From assembly GCA_934378195.1 (NCBI GenBank), contig CAKRPO010000007.1:1-64000 (forward strand): 64,000 nucleotides of DNA. The letters are read 5' to 3'. The DNA is from an uncultured Blautia sp. GTDB lineage: Bacteria > Bacillota > Clostridia > Lachnospirales > Lachnospiraceae. The notes beneath the pieces were generated by a model. That model was not told the origin of the DNA and searched no databases. It saw only the letters and a program-made list of their open reading frames with translations. The translations under genes and the position numbers were made by a program. This document shows, one piece after another, positions 54,706-63,901 of this stretch (the stretch's first letter is position 1; every line of letters starts with the position of its first letter).

Positions 54706-55644
54706 ATGCTGGTATCTATTGTCATACCATGCTATAATTCAGAACACACCATTGGTAAAGTGGTAGAACTGGCTATAGAAGAATTTAATAAACTGGAAAA
54801 ATACGACTGTGAGTTTGTACTTGTGAATGATTATTCCAGAGACGGAACCTGGAATTCGATCGCGGCACTTGCAGAAGCGCATCCGAATGTAAAAGGCATT
54901 AATCTGGCGAAGAACTTTGGTCAGCACAATGCAATCATGGCAGCACTGAATTACACAGAAGGTGATCTGATCATAGGAATGGATGATGATATGCAGAATC
55001 ATCCGTCACAGATTCCACAGTTCCTGGACAAGATAGAAGAAGGCTATGATATTGTATTCGGAGTCTTTAAAGAACGTAAATTCTCCGCATTCAAGAATTT
55101 TACAGGTGCAGTCAGCAGATTTCTGTTGTGGCATCTGCTGGATCGTCCGAAGGATATTCAGATGAGCAGCTTCTGGTGCTGCAGACGATATGTGAGAGAT
55201 GAAGTCGTGAAATATGATGGATATAATACATTTCTCCAGGTGTTGTTTTTTCGGACAACACACAACATTGCCAACATTGAGATTGAGCATTTTGAGCGCG
55301 AAGTTGGAAGTTCCAACTATAATTTCAGAAGGGGATTGAATCTGTTTCTTTCCTGTCTGAACTTTACCGTCATACCGCTTCGGGCGGCTACCTTTTTTGG
55401 AACTCTTTTTTCGGCAGCAGGATTTATCGGTGCAGTGGTTGTTCTGGTACGTAAGCTCCTTGATCCGACGATTGCGATCGGCTGGTCATCTCTGATGTGT
55501 GCGATGCTGGTATTCTTTGGCATTGCATTCCTGATGCTTGGAATTATAGGAGAATATCTGGGCAAACTGATGCTGAACATAAATAAGACGCCTCAGTTTG
55601 TAATCCGGGAGAAAGCGAATATTACAGGAAAAGAGGACTTATGA
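54706..55644 (+). CDS. Family 2 glycosyltransferase, ArnC/DPM1/GtrB-like
   Basis: A 312-residue inverting GT2 enzyme: VSIVIPCYNSEHTIGKV at the start, the divalent metal motif GMDDDMQNHPSQIP, and two C-terminal membrane helices (about 228-250 and 265-290). This is the layout of polyisoprenyl-phosphate glycosyltransferases such as ArnC, which moves a 4-amino sugar to undecaprenyl phosphate. Overlaps the aminotransferase gene by four bases, which supports a shared pathway. Confidence 0.88.
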   Translation: MLVSIVIPCYNSEHTIGKVVELAIEEFNKLEKYDCEFVLVNDYSRDGTWNSIAALAEAHPNVKGINLAKNFGQHNAIMAALNYTEGDLIIGMDDDMQNHPSQIPQFLDKIEEGYDIVFGVFKERKFSAFKNFTGAVSRFLLWHLLDRPKDIQMSSFWCCRRYVRDEVVKYDGYNTFLQVLFFRTTHNIANIEIEHFEREVGSSNYNFRRGLNLFLSCLNFTVIPLRAATFFGTLFSAAGFIGAVVVLVRKLLDPTIAIGWSSLMCAMLVFFGIAFLMLGIIGEYLGKLMLNINKTPQFVIREKANITGKEDL

Positions 55645-56768
55645 TAGATTTTAACAGACCGGCGATCGTTGGAAATGAACTGAAATACATTCAGGATGCC
55701 GTGGATCAGGGAATGCTCTGCGGCGATGGAAAATACACGAAGCTCTGTTCGGCATGGATGAAGGAACGCTTTGCAGTCAATCAGGTTTTTCTTACAACTT
55801 CATGTACACATGCACTGGAGATGGCTGCATTTCTCAGTGAGGTTCAGCCGGGAGATGAAGTGATCATGCCATCCTATACTTTTGTTTCTACGGCAGACGC
55901 GTTTGTCCTGCGTGGAGCAAAGATCGTATTTGTCGATATCCGCCCGGATACGATGAATATGGATGAAAATCTGATCGAACAGGCAATCACGGCTAAGACA
56001 AAAGCCATTGTACCTGTGCATTACGCAGGAGTGGCCTGTGAAATGAATAAGATCATGGAGATTGCACAGAAATATAATCTGAAAGTTATAGAAGATGCTG
56101 CACAGGGTGTGGAAGCCTACTATTATGGCAAAGCCCTGGGAACCATCGGAGACTTTGGATGTTACAGTTTTCATGAGACAAAAAATTATACCATGGGGGA
56201 AGGCGGTGCACTTGTCTTTCAGAAGAATGAATATCAGGAGAAGGCAGAAGTACTGAGAGAAAAGGGCACGGACAGAAGTAAATTTTTCCGTGGACAGATA
56301 GATAAATACCGCTGGATCGATTATGGGTCTTCTTATCTTCCCAGTGAAATGAATGCGGCGTATCTGTATGCACAGCTGGAAGAATGCGAGAAGATCAATC
56401 AGAAACGTCATCAGATCTATGATTATTATCATGCCAGTCTGGCAGATCTGGAAGCAGAAGGCAAGATCACTCGTCCATATGTGCCGGAAGGCTGTGTTCA
56501 TAATGCGCATATGTACTATATAAAAGTCAAAGATCTTGCAACGCGGACACGGCTGATCGCTTACCTCAAAGAAAATGGAATCTGCGCGGCATTTCATTAT
56601 GTGCCACTGCACAGTTCGCCGGCAGGCGAGAAATTCGGCAGGTTCAGTGGAGAGGATATTTATACGACAAAGGAGAGCGAGCGGCTTCTCCGCCTCCCGA
56701 TGTTCTATGACCTTTCCGAGCAGGATCAGGAATATATCGTAGATAAAATACAGAAATTTGAGTTTTGA
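55641..56768 (+). CDS. DegT/DnrJ-family sugar aminotransferase, WecE/RffA-like
   Basis: A 375-residue PLP enzyme that aminates a keto sugar nucleotide. Blocks are TTSCTHALEMAAFL, GDEVIMPSYTFVSTADAF, EDAAQGVEAYYYGKALG and FHETKNYTMGEGGAL with the Schiff-base lysine. The HETKN pattern and FNRP(AI)GNEL start are those of dTDP-4-amino-4,6-dideoxygalactose transaminase. With RfbB and RfbA nearby, dTDP-4-keto-6-deoxyglucose is the expected substrate. The precise stereochemistry is not determined. Confidence 0.9.
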   Translation: MIDFNRPAIVGNELKYIQDAVDQGMLCGDGKYTKLCSAWMKERFAVNQVFLTTSCTHALEMAAFLSEVQPGDEVIMPSYTFVSTADAFVLRGAKIVFVDIRPDTMNMDENLIEQAITAKTKAIVPVHYAGVACEMNKIMEIAQKYNLKVIEDAAQGVEAYYYGKALGTIGDFGCYSFHETKNYTMGEGGALVFQKNEYQEKAEVLREKGTDRSKFFRGQIDKYRWIDYGSSYLPSEMNAAYLYAQLEECEKINQKRHQIYDYYHASLADLEAEGKITRPYVPEGCVHNAHMYYIKVKDLATRTRLIAYLKENGICAAFHYVPLHSSPAGEKFGRFSGEDIYTTKESERLLRLPMFYDLSEQDQEYIVDKIQKFEF

Positions 56769-56789
56769 CAGAACTACGGAGGAAAATAA

Positions 56790-58118
56790 ATGAATAAGAG
56801 AATATACCGGATCGCAGCCGGAGTCTGTGCGGCGATGATCCTGGTGTCTTCTGCAACCGTACAGGCAGCATCTGTAACGACGAATGGTACACCGGCTCCG
56901 GTGGTGACGGACAGCATTGCAGGATGGCCGGCTGCTCCGGCAATCACATCAGAAACAGCAGTGCTGATCGATGCAGAGACAGGTGCGGTATTGTATGATA
57001 AAGGAATGGATGAGTGTCGATATCCGGCCAGCACAACGAAACTGATGACACTGCTGGTTGCAATTGAGAACAGTTCTCCGAGAGATATCGTTACTTTTAC
57101 AGAAACCGGTGTGAGGGATGTTACCTGGGACAGCAGCAACATCAATGCAAAGCTTGGCGAAACTATGACGATGAAGGATTGCTGGATGGCAGCGTATATT
57201 CAGTCGGCTAATGAGGTTTGTGCGGAAATCGCAGAAACAGTTGGCGGGACAGAAGCCGGTTTTGTTGAAATGATGAATCAGAAGGCACAGGAACTTGGAT
57301 GTACGCATACACATTTTGTCAATGCGAGCGGACTGCCGGACGAGAATCATTATTCGAGTGCACACGATCTGGCGAAGATCATGCAGGCGGGACTGAAGAA
57401 TCACAGATTCTGTCAGGTATTGAAGAAAGTCAGTTATACGATTCCGGCAACCAATATGAGTGAGGCAAGAAGCATGCATACACATATGCCGCTGATGGCA
57501 AAGGAATCTGATCTGTATTATGAGGGATGCCTGGGCGGTAAGACCGGTTTTGCGACAGAAGCACAGCATACACTTGTGACAGCGGCAGAGCGAAATGGAC
57601 GCACCTATATTGCGGTTACTATGCGTGCAGCAGATCTGGGAACAAACTGTACAGACAGCAGGGCTTTGTTCGATTATGCATTTAATAATTTTGATACGAT
57701 CGATGTAGATGGTACAAAGATGACGGTACCGAAAGGTATTACGGTGAATGATCTGACAGCAGATATGTCTGAAAGTAATGGAGAAACTCTGAACAGCTAT
57801 TATTACAACGGACAGTTCGTAGGTAGTGCAGCTGAGGCAAAGCCGACGGAAACACCGAGCCCGGAACCTACGGGTGAAATGGTGGATACTGAGACGCAGG
57901 AAACAACAGAGACAGCATCCTTAAATGCAAATGAAACTGCGAATGAAACAACAGACGGGACAGAATCAGTTACTTCACAGAAATCCATTACGGAGCAGAT
58001 CAACGAGATCCGTACCAATGGACTTTCTGATACGATGAAGGTGCTGCTGATAGTAATGGGCGTTATGGGAGGTATTCTTCTCATCCTTCTGATCGCACTT
58101 TTTATAAAAAACAGATAA
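56790..58118 (+). CDS. D-alanyl-D-alanine carboxypeptidase (DacF/PBP5-like)
   Basis: A 442-residue low-molecular-weight penicillin-binding protein. Signal peptide (to about 28), S81-x-x-K84 in YPASTTKLM, S139-A-N141 and K251-T-G in GGKTGFATEA form the active site. After the PBP5 C-terminal domain comes a threonine/glutamate-rich linker and a final membrane helix (VLLIVMGVMGGILLILLIALFI). It trims the D-Ala from muropeptides. It follows the aminosugar operon by 21 bases. Confidence 0.93.
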   Translation: MNKRIYRIAAGVCAAMILVSSATVQAASVTTNGTPAPVVTDSIAGWPAAPAITSETAVLIDAETGAVLYDKGMDECRYPASTTKLMTLLVAIENSSPRDIVTFTETGVRDVTWDSSNINAKLGETMTMKDCWMAAYIQSANEVCAEIAETVGGTEAGFVEMMNQKAQELGCTHTHFVNASGLPDENHYSSAHDLAKIMQAGLKNHRFCQVLKKVSYTIPATNMSEARSMHTHMPLMAKESDLYYEGCLGGKTGFATEAQHTLVTAAERNGRTYIAVTMRAADLGTNCTDSRALFDYAFNNFDTIDVDGTKMTVPKGITVNDLTADMSESNGETLNSYYYNGQFVGSAAEAKPTETPSPEPTGEMVDTETQETTETASLNANETANETTDGTESVTSQKSITEQINEIRTNGLSDTMKVLLIVMGVMGGILLILLIALFIKNR

Positions 58119-58152
58119 ATACTTAAGAACCTGATATAAAGGAGGAAACCTA

Positions 58153-59031
58153 ATGAAAGGTATTATTTTAGCAGGTGGTTCAGGAACCAGATTATATCCG
58201 CTGACAAAAGCGATCTCCAAACAGATCATGCCGGTGTATGATAAGCCGATGATCTATTATCCGTTATCTACACTGATGCTCTCTGGAATCCGCGAGATTC
58301 TGATCATTTCCACACCGCGGGATCTGCCGGTATTCCGTGATCTCCTGGGAGACGGAAGCCAGCTGGGAATGCGGTTTGAATATGCAGTTCAGGAACAGCC
58401 CAGAGGACTTGCAGATGCATTCATCATCGGTGCAGACTTTATTGGAAACGATGCAGTTGCACTGGTTCTCGGAGACAACATTTTCTACGGTCAGAGTTTC
58501 TCTAAAGTACTTCAGAATGCATACAGGCGTACAGAGGAAGAAAAGGGAGCCACTATTTTTGGTTATTATGTAAGAGATCCGAGAGAATACGGCGTTGTAG
58601 AATTTGATGAGAATGGAAAGGCTCTTTCTATCGAAGAGAAACCGGAGCATCCAAAGTCAAACTATGCAGTTCCGGGACTGTATTTCTATGACAATGATGT
58701 TGTTGAGATCGCAAAGAATGTAAAGCCGTCTGCCCGTGGTGAGATCGAGATCACAAGCATCAACAATGAGTATCTGCAGAGAGGAACTCTGAAAGTTGAG
58801 ACACTTGGACGTGGTTTTGCATGGCTGGATACTGGAAATCATGATTCTCTTCTGGATGCGGCAGACTTTGTATCTGCATTCCAGAAACGTCAGGGACTGT
58901 ATATTTCCTGCATCGAGGAAATAGCGTACAAACGTGGATTTATCACAAAAGAGCAGCTTGTAGAACTGGCACAGCCACTTCTTAAGACTGCATATGGCAA
59001 ATATCTGATCGAAGTAGCGGAGGGATTATAA
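58153..59031 (+). CDS. rfbA: Glucose-1-phosphate thymidylyltransferase
   Basis: A 292-residue nucleotidyltransferase making dTDP-glucose. [16 protein letters not shown] is the nucleotide loop, [12 protein letters not shown] and [13 protein letters not shown] are RmlA blocks, and full length is present. AAAGGAGG lies upstream. It supplies the donor for RfbB. Confidence 0.97.
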   Translation: MKGIILAGGSGTRLYPLTKAISKQIMPVYDKPMIYYPLSTLMLSGIREILIISTPRDLPVFRDLLGDGSQLGMRFEYAVQEQPRGLADAFIIGADFIGNDAVALVLGDNIFYGQSFSKVLQNAYRRTEEEKGATIFGYYVRDPREYGVVEFDENGKALSIEEKPEHPKSNYAVPGLYFYDNDVVEIAKNVKPSARGEIEITSINNEYLQRGTLKVETLGRGFAWLDTGNHDSLLDAADFVSAFQKRQGLYISCIEEIAYKRGFITKEQLVELAQPLLKTAYGKYLIEVAEGL

Positions 59032-59032
59032 A

Positions 59033-59602
59033 ATGGGCAAAATTACAGTAGAGACCTGTCATATTGAAGGTCTGAAAGTGATCACACCAACCGTATTTGG
59101 TGATGAGCGCGGATATTTTATGGAAACATACAATTATAATGATTACAAGGCTGCGGGAATTGATATGGAATTTGTGCAGGACAACCAGTCCAGCTCCCGC
59201 AAAGGCGTTCTTCGTGGACTTCATTTCCAGATCAATTATCCACAGGATAAGCTGGTCCGCGTAGTGAGCGGAGAAGTTTTTGATGTGGCCGTTGACCTTC
59301 GCGAAGGTTCTCCGACATATGGACAGTGGTATGGAGTGCTGCTTTCAGCAGAAAATAAGAAACAGTTTTTCATTCCGAAGAATTTTGCGCACGGTTTTGT
59401 TGTTCTTTCTGATACAGCTGAATTTGCTTACAAATGTACAGATTTCTATCATCCGAATGATGAGGGCGGTCTGGCATACAATGACCCGGACATTGGAGTG
59501 GAATGGCCGATTCCGGAAGGCATGGAACTGATTCTTTCTGACAAAGATCAGAAATGGGGAGGCTTCAAAGAATATACTGCCAACAGGAGTAAAAAGGATT
59601 GA
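59033..59602 (+). CDS. rfbC: dTDP-4-dehydrorhamnose 3,5-epimerase
   Basis: A 189-residue cupin-fold epimerase. DERGYFMETYN, QDNQSSSRKGVLRGLHFQ (catalytic histidine) and NFAHGFVVLSD are conserved. Starts one base after rfbA ends. It commits the keto sugar to L-rhamnose. rfbD, the last step, may lie beyond the window. Confidence 0.96.
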   Translation: MGKITVETCHIEGLKVITPTVFGDERGYFMETYNYNDYKAAGIDMEFVQDNQSSSRKGVLRGLHFQINYPQDKLVRVVSGEVFDVAVDLREGSPTYGQWYGVLLSAENKKQFFIPKNFAHGFVVLSDTAEFAYKCTDFYHPNDEGGLAYNDPDIGVEWPIPEGMELILSDKDQKWGGFKEYTANRSKKD

Positions 59603-60405
59603 AAAAAGAAACCTGGCTGCCGGGAGAACTCTACAGAAACCGTAAATTAGTATTTTCCCTGGCAAAAAATGATTTCAAAACAAAATATGCAGGTTCCTAT
59701 TTTGGAACTGTCTGGGCTTTTATCCAGCCAATAGTAACAATCTGTGTGTACTGGTTTGTATTTGGCCTGGCACTTCGCAATGGTTCTGATAAGGGCGTTC
59801 CTTTTGTATTATGGCTGATCGCCGGACTCGTTCCGTGGTTCTTTATCCAGGATGGCCTGGTCGGGGGAACGAACTCCCTGCTGGAGTATAATTATCTGGT
59901 AAAAAAGGTCGTTTTTAATATCCGTATCCTTCCGGTGGTGAAGGTCTTTTCAGCGATATTCGTACACTGCTTCTTTGTGGTGATCGTACTCGTGATCTAT
60001 ACGGCCATGGGATATCCGCCGAGTCTGTATGCATTGCAGCTGGTATATTACAGCTTCTGCATTTTTATGCTGATCCTGGCGGTAACCTACATGACAAGTG
60101 CTGCAGTTGTATTTTTCCGTGACCTGAGCCAGATCATCAACATCATGCTTCAGGTTGGTGTATGGGTGACTCCGATCATGTGGGATTTTAATGACCTTGG
60201 ACTTGGAGGACTCCTTGCGAATATACTGAAACTGAATCCGGTATTCTATATCGTACAGGGATATCGTGATTCTCTGATCAATAAAGTAGCAATTTGGGAG
60301 CATCCGGTGCTGACACTTTATTTCTGGGCATTTACCCTGATCGTGTTTGTACTTGGAACCAGACTGTTCAAAAAACTTCAGGTACATTTTGCCGATGTAC
60401 TGTAA
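59599..60405 (+). CDS. ABC-2 polysaccharide export permease, Wzm/TagG-like
   Basis: A 268-residue membrane protein with six helices. LAKNDFKTKYAGSYFGTVWAFIQPIV is the usual N-terminus of Wzm/TagG exporters, and the last cytoplasmic part reads LGTRLFKKLQVHFADVL. It starts with TTG (59599), which overlaps the rfbC stop as TTGA. It exports a lipid-linked polymer, together with the ATPase that follows. Overlap with rfbC suggests the polymer contains rhamnose. Confidence 0.92.
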   Translation: MKKETWLPGELYRNRKLVFSLAKNDFKTKYAGSYFGTVWAFIQPIVTICVYWFVFGLALRNGSDKGVPFVLWLIAGLVPWFFIQDGLVGGTNSLLEYNYLVKKVVFNIRILPVVKVFSAIFVHCFFVVIVLVIYTAMGYPPSLYALQLVYYSFCIFMLILAVTYMTSAAVVFFRDLSQIINIMLQVGVWVTPIMWDFNDLGLGGLLANILKLNPVFYIVQGYRDSLINKVAIWEHPVLTLYFWAFTLIVFVLGTRLFKKLQVHFADVL

Positions 60406-60425
60406 GCGGAGAGTAGAAGAATAGA

Positions 60426-61682
60426 ATGAGTGAATTTGCAATTCAGGTAAAACATCTGGACAAGATGTATAAATTATATAACAAGCCATCAGACCGGTTA
60501 AAAGAAGCTCTGGGATTTAAGGTCCCGGTAAGAGAGCACTATGCACTCCGGGATGTGAGCTTTGATGTAAAAAGAGGAGAAACCGTGGGAATTATCGGAA
60601 CGAATGGTTCCGGTAAATCCACGATTCTTAAGATCATTACCGGTGTACTGAATCCGACCGGCGGTGAAGTGGTGGTAGATGGAAGAATCTCTGCACTTCT
60701 GGAGCTTGGAGCCGGATTTAATATGGAATACACCGGAATCGAGAACGTATATCTCAATGGAACCATGATGGGATTTTCCAGGGAAGAGATTGATGCCAGA
60801 CTGCAGGATATTCTGGATTTTGCGGATATCGGCGATTTTGTATACCAGCCGGTTAAAGCATATTCCAGTGGTATGTTCGTCCGTCTGGCTTTTGCCGTTG
60901 CGATTAATATTGATCCGGAGATCCTGATCGTTGATGAGGCACTTTCTGTAGGCGATGTCTTTTTCCAGGCGAAATGCTATCGTAAATTTGAAGAGTTCAA
61001 GAAGATGGGTCGGACAATCCTTTTTGTAAGTCATGACCTGAGCAGTATCTCCAGATATTGTGACAGAGTCGTTCTGCTAAACAAAGGTGTGAAGCTGGAA
61101 GAAGGTTCACCGAAGCAGATGGTGGATATGTACAAGCAGCTTCTGGTAGGACAGGATCCGACGAAGCAGCAGGAACAGGAAATAAAGAAAAAAGCAAGCT
61201 GGAGTGAAGAATTTCAGGTGAATCCGAACATGCTGGAATATGGAAGCAAGCTTGCCGAGATTACGGATTTTGCAGTAATCGATGACAAAGGCAGATCGAC
61301 CAACACGATCGAGAAGGGAAGTACCTTTCAGATACGTATGAAAGTATTGTTCCATGAAGCGATTCAGGAGCCGATCATGGCCTATACCTTCAAGGATATC
61401 AAGGGAAATGAGATTACCGGGACCAACACGATGTTTGAGAAGATGCATATCGAGCATTCGGATGAAGGAGATACCTGTACAGTAACCTTTACGCAGGAGA
61501 TGTTCCTGCAGGGTGGAGAATATCTGCTTGCCTTTGGCTGTACGGGATACAAGGATGGTGAGTTCACCGTATTCCACAGACTGTATGATGCATGTAACAT
61601 TACGGTTGTTTCAGAGCAGAATACCGTAGGTTTTTATGATATGAATTCAAAAGTAGAGATTCAGTACGGAGAAGAAAAATGA
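60426..61682 (+). CDS. ABC transporter ATPase with C-terminal Wzt-like domain
   Basis: A 418-residue protein. ATPase domain: Walker A G58-TNGSGKST66, signature YSSGMFVRLAFAVA, Walker B EILIVDEALSVGD and the switch histidine VSHD. Residues about 255-418 form an extra beta-rich domain (KGSTFQIRMKVLF, EYLLAFGCTGY) of the Wzt C-terminal type, which in E. coli O9a binds the modified non-reducing end of the polymer. It lacks in TagH-type exporters, so recognition of a chain end is likely. Overlaps the WbdD-like gene by four bases. Confidence 0.92.
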   Translation: MSEFAIQVKHLDKMYKLYNKPSDRLKEALGFKVPVREHYALRDVSFDVKRGETVGIIGTNGSGKSTILKIITGVLNPTGGEVVVDGRISALLELGAGFNMEYTGIENVYLNGTMMGFSREEIDARLQDILDFADIGDFVYQPVKAYSSGMFVRLAFAVAINIDPEILIVDEALSVGDVFFQAKCYRKFEEFKKMGRTILFVSHDLSSISRYCDRVVLLNKGVKLEEGSPKQMVDMYKQLLVGQDPTKQQEQEIKKKASWSEEFQVNPNMLEYGSKLAEITDFAVIDDKGRSTNTIEKGSTFQIRMKVLFHEAIQEPIMAYTFKDIKGNEITGTNTMFEKMHIEHSDEGDTCTVTFTQEMFLQGGEYLLAFGCTGYKDGEFTVFHRLYDACNITVVSEQNTVGFYDMNSKVEIQYGEEK

Positions 61683-63865
61683 GTGAAAAAATAGGACAGG
61701 TTGTTCTGGATGATACGTATTATCCGGGACAGGACTTATATACAGATGGTGCGATCGAAGATGAGATGCTGGAGATTGCCAGAACCTATCCGGAAGAAAA
61801 ATGGAATCAGGTGATCGCAGAAAGAAAGAGCTGGCCGATTCTGTATCATTATTCACATATCAGAGAAAATATCTTGAGCTGGCTTCCGTTCACCGGTAAA
61901 GAAAGTGTGCTGGAAGTTGGCGCAGGCTGCGGAGCAGTGACAGGGGCACTCTGCAAGAAGGCAGAGAAAGTCACCTGTATTGAACTGTCCAGGAAACGCA
62001 GCATGATCAATGCCTGGAGACATAAGGATTTCGACAATCTTCAGATTCTGATGGGGAATTTTCAGGACATTGAGCCAAATCTTACAGAAAAATACGACTA
62101 TATCACACTGATCGGTGTGTTTGAATATGGAGAAGCCTATATCAAGAGTGAGACTCCTTATGTAGACTTTCTCAAGATCATTTCCAGACATCTGAAACCG
62201 GACGGTAAGATTGTACTCGCAATCGAAAACCGTCTGGGTCTGAAATACTGGGCCGGATGTACAGAAGATCATTTTGGAACACTTTTTGAGGGGCTGGAGG
62301 GCTATCCGACAACAAGTGGTGTCAAGACATTCTCAAAGAAAGAATTATCTGCAATCTTAAAAGAAGCCGGAAATCTTCAGGCATCCTGGTATTATCCGTT
62401 CCCGGATTATAAGCTGCCGATGACCATTTATTCAGATAAACGCCTTCCGGCCAAGGGTGAGCTGAATCGTCTGGAGACAAACTATGACAGACTGCGTCTG
62501 CAGCTTTTTCAGGAATCACCAGTATACGATTCTCTGATCGAGAATGATCTGTATCCGGAATTTGCGAACTCGTTTCTTCTTCTGATCGGCAAAGATAAGA
62601 TGGAGACCGGAACGATCTACGCGAAATTTTCCAACGAGAGAGCTCCGGAATTTTCTATCTGTACTGAAATCTGTGAAGATCACATGAAGGGAAAGTATGT
62701 GCGGAAACTTCCTGCTGAAAGTGCAGCAGAAGAACAGGTGAAAAACCTTCAGAAGATATGCAGGGAACTGACGACATTTTATGGCAGAGAGGGTCTGGAA
62801 CTGAATACCTGCACTACTGAGCCAGATGGAGTCCGGCTGGAATATTTGACCGGGAAAACACTGGAAGAACGGCTGGATGAGCTTCTGGAAGCTGGCAGGA
62901 TCGAAGAACTTGAGAAAATGTTTTTCACTTATCTCAACAAGATCCGTCATATTCATGAGAGTGAGATGTTCTTTAAGACACCGGAGTTTACCGAGGTGTT
63001 CGGAAATGTAGAAATCAGTGACAATTGTCGCTGCAGTGGTATGTCCAATATTGATCTGGTACCGGCAAATATCCTGATCGAAAAAGACCGGGTTTCTGTC
63101 ATTGATTATGAATGGACATTCCGTTTTCCGATTCCGTGTAAATACATTCTGTACCGTATGATCCATTATTATCTGGAGAGTGATGGCAAGCGCCGCGTTT
63201 TAAAAAATCTGGATTTTTATGGAAAAGCCGGAATCACTGCAGAAGAGATGGAAGTCTATACAGAGATGGAACACAATTTCCAGAAATATATGGAAGGGGA
63301 TCATATTCCGCTGTTGGCAATGTACGAGGAAGTCTCACCGGGAAAAGTAGATGTTCTTTCTTATTATGAACAGATCCGCCTTGCCGGTGAACAGAGGAAA
63401 CTTCAGGTATTTTATGACCGTGGAAGAGATTTCTGCGAGGAAGATTCGGTGATCTTTCCAATGGGAAAACAGGGTGTGAAGCTTGAGATACCGATTCCGG
63501 CAGGAGTACACAGACTTCGTCTGGATCCGGGAGAGGCAGTCGGAGGACTTTACCTTAAGAATCTTTCACTGGGAAAAGGAAAGAAGACTGCATTTACAAC
63601 AAATGGTTTCCCGATTGAGAAACATAAATATTATTTTGGTGCCGGAGATCCGCAGTTTATCGTGTCCGATATTTCAGACGGAGAGAACACTCTCAAATTT
63701 GAAATAGAAGTGCTCAGAGAGCAGGAGGCAAGAGACCATTTCTGGAAAGAATTCAGTCGTGTTTCTGCCGAGCGTGAACAGGAGATCCAGCAGTTGAAAC
63801 GCCAGATCCATGAGATGGAAAACACCAAGGTCTGGAAAATGTACAGAAGCATCAAAAAGAAGTAA
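61679..63865 (+). CDS. WbdD-like methyltransferase-kinase-coiled-coil protein
   Basis: A 728-residue protein. Residues about 60-240: class I SAM methyltransferase with VLEVGAG at 77-83, ESRKR region after ELS, and LIGVFEYGE. About 290-540: kinase-like domain of the APH/LPS-kinase type with the loop N457-I-D459-LVPAN464 (Asn in place of the usual His) and D476-YEW as the metal aspartate. About 590-690: a beta-rich part. About 695-728: coiled coil ending KVWKMYRSIKKK. The same order occurs in WbdD, which caps O9a chains with methyl phosphate and so sets length. Upstream overlap with the Wzt-like ATPase strengthens the match. Confidence 0.83.
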   Translation: MSEKIGQVVLDDTYYPGQDLYTDGAIEDEMLEIARTYPEEKWNQVIAERKSWPILYHYSHIRENILSWLPFTGKESVLEVGAGCGAVTGALCKKAEKVTCIELSRKRSMINAWRHKDFDNLQILMGNFQDIEPNLTEKYDYITLIGVFEYGEAYIKSETPYVDFLKIISRHLKPDGKIVLAIENRLGLKYWAGCTEDHFGTLFEGLEGYPTTSGVKTFSKKELSAILKEAGNLQASWYYPFPDYKLPMTIYSDKRLPAKGELNRLETNYDRLRLQLFQESPVYDSLIENDLYPEFANSFLLLIGKDKMETGTIYAKFSNERAPEFSICTEICEDHMKGKYVRKLPAESAAEEQVKNLQKICRELTTFYGREGLELNTCTTEPDGVRLEYLTGKTLEERLDELLEAGRIEELEKMFFTYLNKIRHIHESEMFFKTPEFTEVFGNVEISDNCRCSGMSNIDLVPANILIEKDRVSVIDYEWTFRFPIPCKYILYRMIHYYLESDGKRRVLKNLDFYGKAGITAEEMEVYTEMEHNFQKYMEGDHIPLLAMYEEVSPGKVDVLSYYEQIRLAGEQRKLQVFYDRGRDFCEEDSVIFPMGKQGVKLEIPIPAGVHRLRLDPGEAVGGLYLKNLSLGKGKKTAFTTNGFPIEKHKYYFGAGDPQFIVSDISDGENTLKFEIEVLREQEARDHFWKEFSRVSAEREQEIQQLKRQIHEMENTKVWKMYRSIKKK

Positions 63866-63901
63866 CGGCTGGTCACAATAAAAGTAGAACGAGGATAAAA
63901 C

